A stretch of 64,000 nt of DNA from Rhabdophis nuchalis (taxonomy: Eukaryota > Chordata > Lepidosauria > Squamata > Natricidae), in assembly GCA_039707465.1 (NCBI GenBank), contig CM077647.1:47828110-47892109 (forward strand). The letters are read 5' to 3'. Made by a program: the position numbers and the translations under genes. Under the pieces are notes generated by a model, which did no database searches, was not told where the DNA came from, and was given only the letters and a program-made list of their open reading frames with translations. Every line of letters begins with the position of its first letter. Position 1 is the first letter of the stretch. This document shows, piece by piece, positions 59,868 through 64,000 of the stretch.

Positions 59868-59868
<1 letters not shown>
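59700..59868 (-). mobile_element. old L2 RT relic, part 1 (copy 1)
   Basis: The minus strand reads PVSNLSFFGKVVEKVVAQQL, equivalent to PVSNLHFLVKVVESVVAQQF of the L2 at 17,552. It continues beyond the nested insertion at about 60,381-60,530. Confidence 0.65.

Positions 59869-59958
<90 letters not shown>
59869..59958 (+). repeat. (AAT)30 array, copy 1
   Basis: About 30 uninterrupted AAT units, acting as the 3' tail of the nested minus-strand L2. Confidence 0.95.
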
Positions 59959-60380
59959 TTTATTTTATATACCGCGTCCTCTCCCCAGAGGGACTCGGAG
60001 CGGTGCACAGGGAAAACTAAAAACACATAAAATAAGTACATCAATAATACAGTAGAATAAAAATAAATTAAACTAATTGTCCCTGCACTAAAATCCCCAT
60101 TAAAACTAATGTTCCCTAAAAACCCCTAAGGAAGAGACTACCTTAGGCCGGCCAAGCAGAAAAAGTGTGTTTTTAATTTTTGACGGAAGGAGCGGAGGTC
60201 CGTAGTTGTTCTAATGTCGGGGGGAAGGTCGTTCCAGAGGGCTGGGCCCGCCACAGAGAAGGCCCTTCCCCTGGGCGTCGCCCGCTGACAGAGTCTAGTG
60301 GACGGCACCCGGAGAAGTCCCTCTCTGTGGGAGCGAATCGGCCGTGAGGATGTATGGGGCAGGATCCGATCCCGAAGCAT
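59959..60380 (-). mobile_element. nested L2 3' end (copy 1)
   Basis: The 80-codon C-terminal frame (60,380-60,138) contains ATPRGRAFSVAGPALWNDLP and RSFRQKLKTHFFCLAGLR, followed by the 3' UTR and the AAT tail. It is 5'-truncated at the frame start. It sits inside the older L2 relic. Confidence 0.8.
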
Positions 60381-60530
60381 TAATCACTGCCAGAGTCTAC
60401 CCACCTCTCACTTCTTGGGAAGCTTTCACAAGCCAGGAGGGACATGGCCTAAAACACAGGTGCTTGCATATATTTTCCCTAGGATCATGTCCACTTCTCC
60501 GGGAGCAATAGGATCAAAAGTTAAGGGTTA
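60381..60530 (-). mobile_element. old L2 RT relic, part 2 (copy 1)
   Basis: acaagccaggagggacatgg and ccctaggatcatgtccac align in order with the L2 at about 19,230-19,300 (acaagccaggagggacacgg, ccctaggcttccttgac). Confidence 0.6.
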
Positions 60531-61250
60531 TATGTAATATATAATTGAATGTTGAGATATATTATTCTGGGCTGTTACCGTATATTCTTGGGTCTTTTTG
60601 CCTTATAGAATATTAATATTGAAAAATAAATTTAAAAATGGATTAACACATGTAGATCACTATTGGTATATTGGTATTATCACATGCAGATCACTATTGG
60701 TATATATGATGATGATGATGCTCCTTGAAAATTTACCAAAAAATAAATGAATCTTCACACTTCAATTTTACTTATAGACTCTGCTTGTTTTAGAATTAAA
60801 TAACTGATTAGCTGATTCACATAGCAGATTGAACTGAATAAACTGAACTGAACAACCATAACTATTACACACACATAACATATTTTGCCCCCCCAAATCT
60901 ACCTTATTATGGCTTATCATGAGGACCTTGTTCACAACTATGAAAACCTGTTGGCAGCATTCCCATGACACACTATACTACAAATCACATAACAACATTT
61001 TAGCCTACCTTACATTTTAGGCAAAATCTAGCCTTTTTGTCCACTGCTACTTTTACAGAAGACCAAAACACCCATACATCAATCAGCATTCATTCATATC
61101 TTCAACGCAGAAAACTAATTGAGATTACATGATGGTCATGTTGAAGTGGATTCTGGAATTACCATGTTGCTATCTGATTAAATAGAAAGAGTTGAATGTT
61201 CAATTCAATTGTACAATTGTAGTCAATAAAAGGACATGAAACCTGATTAG
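60531..61250. other. AT-rich flank, copy 1
   Basis: A (GAT)n of five units near 60,707 and a duplicated gatcactattggtata near 60,655 and 60,690. No gene recognised. Confidence 0.6.
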
Positions 61251-61460
61251 AAGCTGTCCCCATAAATAGGATAGTTGGTACCAACTGCACATAGAGGGGC
61301 AAGATATTCCAGAAGGCAGGAAGAAACAGCAGAGAAGGTTCTCCTCCTGGATCTTGCCAGCTGGAATTCCTCAGAATTTTGGAGAGGGTGTTATCGGGTA
61401 GGAAGGAAACAGATACATTTGAGTTGTGAAAATGATGCCTTACTGGGAGATTTTATTCTA

Positions 61461-61541
61461 AGACAGACAGACAGACAGGAGGGGGAGGGGGGAGGGGAGG
61501 GGGAGGGGGAGGAGGGGGGACGAGGAGGAAGAGGAAGAAGA
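61461..61541 (+). repeat. purine-rich tract, duplication copy 2
   Basis: Keeps a gggggacgag variant like units A and B, where copy 1 has gggggaggag. Confidence 0.8.
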
Positions 61542-61714
61542 ATAAAAAAGTAGATGTTCCAGAGTTGGAATTATTACATATTTTAGGCAAGTAATTCTAA
61601 TTTAAAGAAATAGGAGTTTATTGTATTATTAACTCCTAGCTGCGAAATTAAGAATTGTTCAAAACTGAACATTTCTGGATAAGCTATCTTTGAATAATTG
61701 GCATGCAAAGGTAT

Positions 61715-61882
61715 GGTTCAGGTAGGGGTTGAAATAATACATTTCATCCAGAAACCACTGCAGCTGCTGTGCAACCACCTTCTCAACAACCTTCCCAAAA
61801 AAAGGAAAGATTGGAGACAGGTCAGAAGTTGTCCAACCGGATGGAGTCCAGTGATGGCTGGGACACTGCCCTCTACTGTAGG

Positions 61883-61883
<1 letters not shown>
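61715..61883 (-). mobile_element. old L2 RT relic, part 1 (copy 2)
   Basis: Equivalent of 59,700-59,868. Confidence 0.65.

Positions 61884-61973
<90 letters not shown>
61884..61973 (+). repeat. (AAT)30 array, copy 2
   Basis: Same unit count as 59,869-59,958. Confidence 0.95.
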
Positions 61974-62395
61974 TTTATTTTATATACCGCGTCCTCTCCC
62001 CAGAGGGACTCGGAGCGGTGCACAGGGAAAACTAAAAACACATAAAATAAGTACATCAATAATACAGTAGAATAAAAATAAATTAAACTAATTGTCCCTG
62101 CACTAAAATCCCCATTAAAACTAATGTTCCCTAAAAACCCCTAAGGAAGAGACTACCTTAGGCCGGCCAAGCAGAAAAAGTGTGTTTTTAATTTTTGACG
62201 GAAGGAGCGGAGGTCCGTAGTTGTTCTAATGTCGGGGGGAAGGTCGTTCCAGAGGGCTGGGCCCGCCACAGAGAAGGCCCTTCCCCTGGGCGTCGCCCGC
62301 TGACAGAGTCTAGTGGACGGCACCCGGAGAAGTCCCTCTCTGTGGGAGCGAATCGGCCGTGAGGATGTATGGGGCCGGATCCGATCCCGAAGCAT
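61974..62395 (-). mobile_element. nested L2 3' end (copy 2)
   Basis: Equivalent of 59,959-60,380, with one coding difference near the start (Leu to Arg). Confidence 0.8.
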
Positions 62396-62545
62396 TAATC
62401 ACTGCCAGAGTCTACCCACCTCTCACTTCTTGGGAAGCTTTCACAAGCCAGGAGGGACATGGCCTAAAACACAGGTGCTTGCATATATTTTCCCTAGGAT
62501 CATGTCCACTTCTCCGGGAGCAATAGGATCAAAAGTTAAGGGTTA
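62396..62545 (-). mobile_element. old L2 RT relic, part 2 (copy 2)
   Basis: Equivalent of 60,381-60,530. Confidence 0.6.
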
Positions 62546-64000
62546 TATGTAATATATAATTGAATGTTGAGATATATTATTCTGGGCTGTTACCGTATAT
62601 TCTTGGGTCTTTTTGCCTTATAGAATATTAATATTGAAAAATAAATTTAAAAATGGATTAACACATGTAGATCACTATTGGTATATTGGTATTATCACAT
62701 GCAGATCACTATTGGTATATATGATGATGATGATGCTCCTTGAAAATTTACCAAAAAATAAATGAATCTTCACACTTCAATTTTACTTATAGACTCTGCT
62801 TGTTTTAGAATTAAATAACTGATTAGCTGATTCACATAGCAGATTGAACTGAATAAACTGAACTGAACAACCATAACTATTACACACACATAACATATTT
62901 TGCCCCCCCAAATCTACCTTATTATGGCTTATCATGAGGACCTTGTTCACAACTATGAAAACCTGTTGGCAGCATTCCCATGACACACTATACTACAAAT
63001 CACATAACAACATTTTAGCCTACCTTACATTTTAGGCAAAATCTAGCCTTTTTGTCCACTGCTACTTTTACAGAAGACCAAAACACCCATACATCAATCA
63101 GCATTCATTCATATCTTCAACGCAGAAAACTAATTGAGATTACATGATGGTCATGTTGAAGTGGATTCTGGAATTACCATGTTGCTATCTGATTAAATAG
63201 AAAGAGTTGAATGTTCAATTCAATTGTACAATTGTAGTCAATAAAAGGACATGAAACCTGATTAGAAGCTGTCCCCATAAATATCTGATAAAACCCCAAA
63301 GATAGGCAAAACATACACCATATCTATAAGATATATGAAGAGAGTTCTAGTTGTTATTATCTAGCTCAGAAAATGTGTAGAAGAGTGTTCAAATATATGC
63401 AAAGTTTAATATTATCCCATTTGAATCAGTATTGAATTTGAAGCCTGATGGGAAAGAACCTGAAGTCTGCCTAAAGCTGGTCTGGGCATTTCCAAATTCT
63501 TTTCCAACTTTCCCAGGTTGCTCTTAAGACACCATCACTGGTGTTTCGTTTTTTTCTTATAAACATTCCAGATGTTAAAAATAGGTATGTAAATAAGTCT
63601 TGTGGTTCTGTTTTCTGATACAAGATTAGAATCAGTAATTTAGCAAGGGTTCTTCCCCCTGTTTTAGATTAAATGCTCTGCTATTCCCATCTGCTATTCA
63701 ACAGGAAAAAAAACCAGCATGGATTTTTTCTTATCCCACTGTCAATTGTTCTGCTTTAAACTGCAACTGGATGACAGTTCTCATTTCTCTTTTAGGAAAG
63801 ACTGTCTGTCATGGAATAAAAATTATTTTTTGCAATCTTTTTCAGTGAGGGGTTCTAAAAATATGTATTTTTACACCAAGAATTCATATCTGCTGTTATT
63901 TCTACCGCTACCCAGTGCATGGCACTACCTTCACAGTCAAAATTAATATTTGTAGAATCTCCTCCAATGGCCTTTAAGCTTTTCTTCTTCATGAGATACA
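62546..64000. other. AT-rich flank to window end
   Basis: Up to 63,280 it repeats 60,531-61,265. From 63,281 it is single-copy. No repeat family, RNA gene or convincing exon seen. Confidence 0.6.

Larger units (their letters stand above)
59251..61265. repeat. 2,015-bp tandem duplication, copy 1
   Basis: Starts ataggatagttggtacc and runs past the end of unit C to cccataa. The next copy follows directly. The join has a 4-bp overlap, aata, shared by the two original edges. Confidence 0.95.
61266..63280. repeat. 2,015-bp tandem duplication, copy 2
   Basis: Same length as copy 1, with only a few differences visible (near 61,293, 61,520 and 62,375). The (AAT)n array has the same unit count. Confidence 0.95.

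Noticed and set aside
59683..60030. Poly-Asn and poly-Leu frames at the AAT arrays
   Set aside because: Simple-repeat translation with no flanking coding signal.

Overview
The window looks like vertebrate, most likely squamate reptile (snake or lizard), nuclear DNA. I see no intact host gene, no rRNA or tRNA gene and no CRISPR array. The lineage rests on the repeats: tRNA-derived squamate-type SINEs, CR1 and L2-clade LINEs with characteristic 3' tails, an L1 ORF1 relic, a chromodomain Gypsy element, hAT and pogo/Tigger-like MITEs, and a non-autonomous Helitron. All coding capacity belongs to mobile elements and carries stops or frameshifts.

Left flank (1-7,725). It opens inside a decayed mag-like Gypsy element (RNase H, integrase, polypurine tract and one LTR ending at 2,304). 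A retroposon fragment and a tRNA-SINE follow. At 3,040-5,051 is a full-length-looking L1-type element that carries only ORF1 (HAL1-like) between perfect 17-bp target duplications. Then come about 2 kb of featureless AT-rich DNA, a SINE with its own target duplication and a MITE fragment.

Tandem array (7,726-59,641). One segment is present three times in direct orientation: unit A 7,726-23,603, unit B 23,742-41,596 and unit C 41,735-59,641. Each holds a chromovirus-type Gypsy element with both LTRs and a pogo-like MITE inside gag. Next come a hAT MITE, a minus-strand L2 LINE, a second MITE, a composite retrosequence with two KRRAP motifs (possibly from a Cordon-bleu family mRNA) and an L2-like 3' end. 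B and C also hold a roughly 1.97-kb Helitron; A keeps its exact empty site. Unit B is a mosaic: it matches C on the left, including the Helitron, and matches A on the right, with the switch between 37,067 and 37,246 inside the L2. That is the expected product of unequal crossover between an A-type and a C-type copy. The A/B and B/C junctions carry the same 138-bp L2 3' patch, which is absent at the right end of C.

Right flank (59,251-64,000). The end of unit C plus adjacent DNA is duplicated again as two 2,015-bp direct copies. Each contains a purine-rich tract, an old L2 reverse-transcriptase relic, a long (AAT)n array and a younger L2 3' end nested in that relic. The last ~700 bases show nothing recognisable.

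Functionally this is a record of mobile-element insertion followed by recombination, not an operon or pathway. The best-supported mechanism is in the chromovirus LTR. A TATA-like box lies 27 nt upstream of an 11-nt sequence exactly complementary to the 11 nt just downstream of the 5' LTR, as expected for Tf1/sushi-type self-primed reverse transcription.
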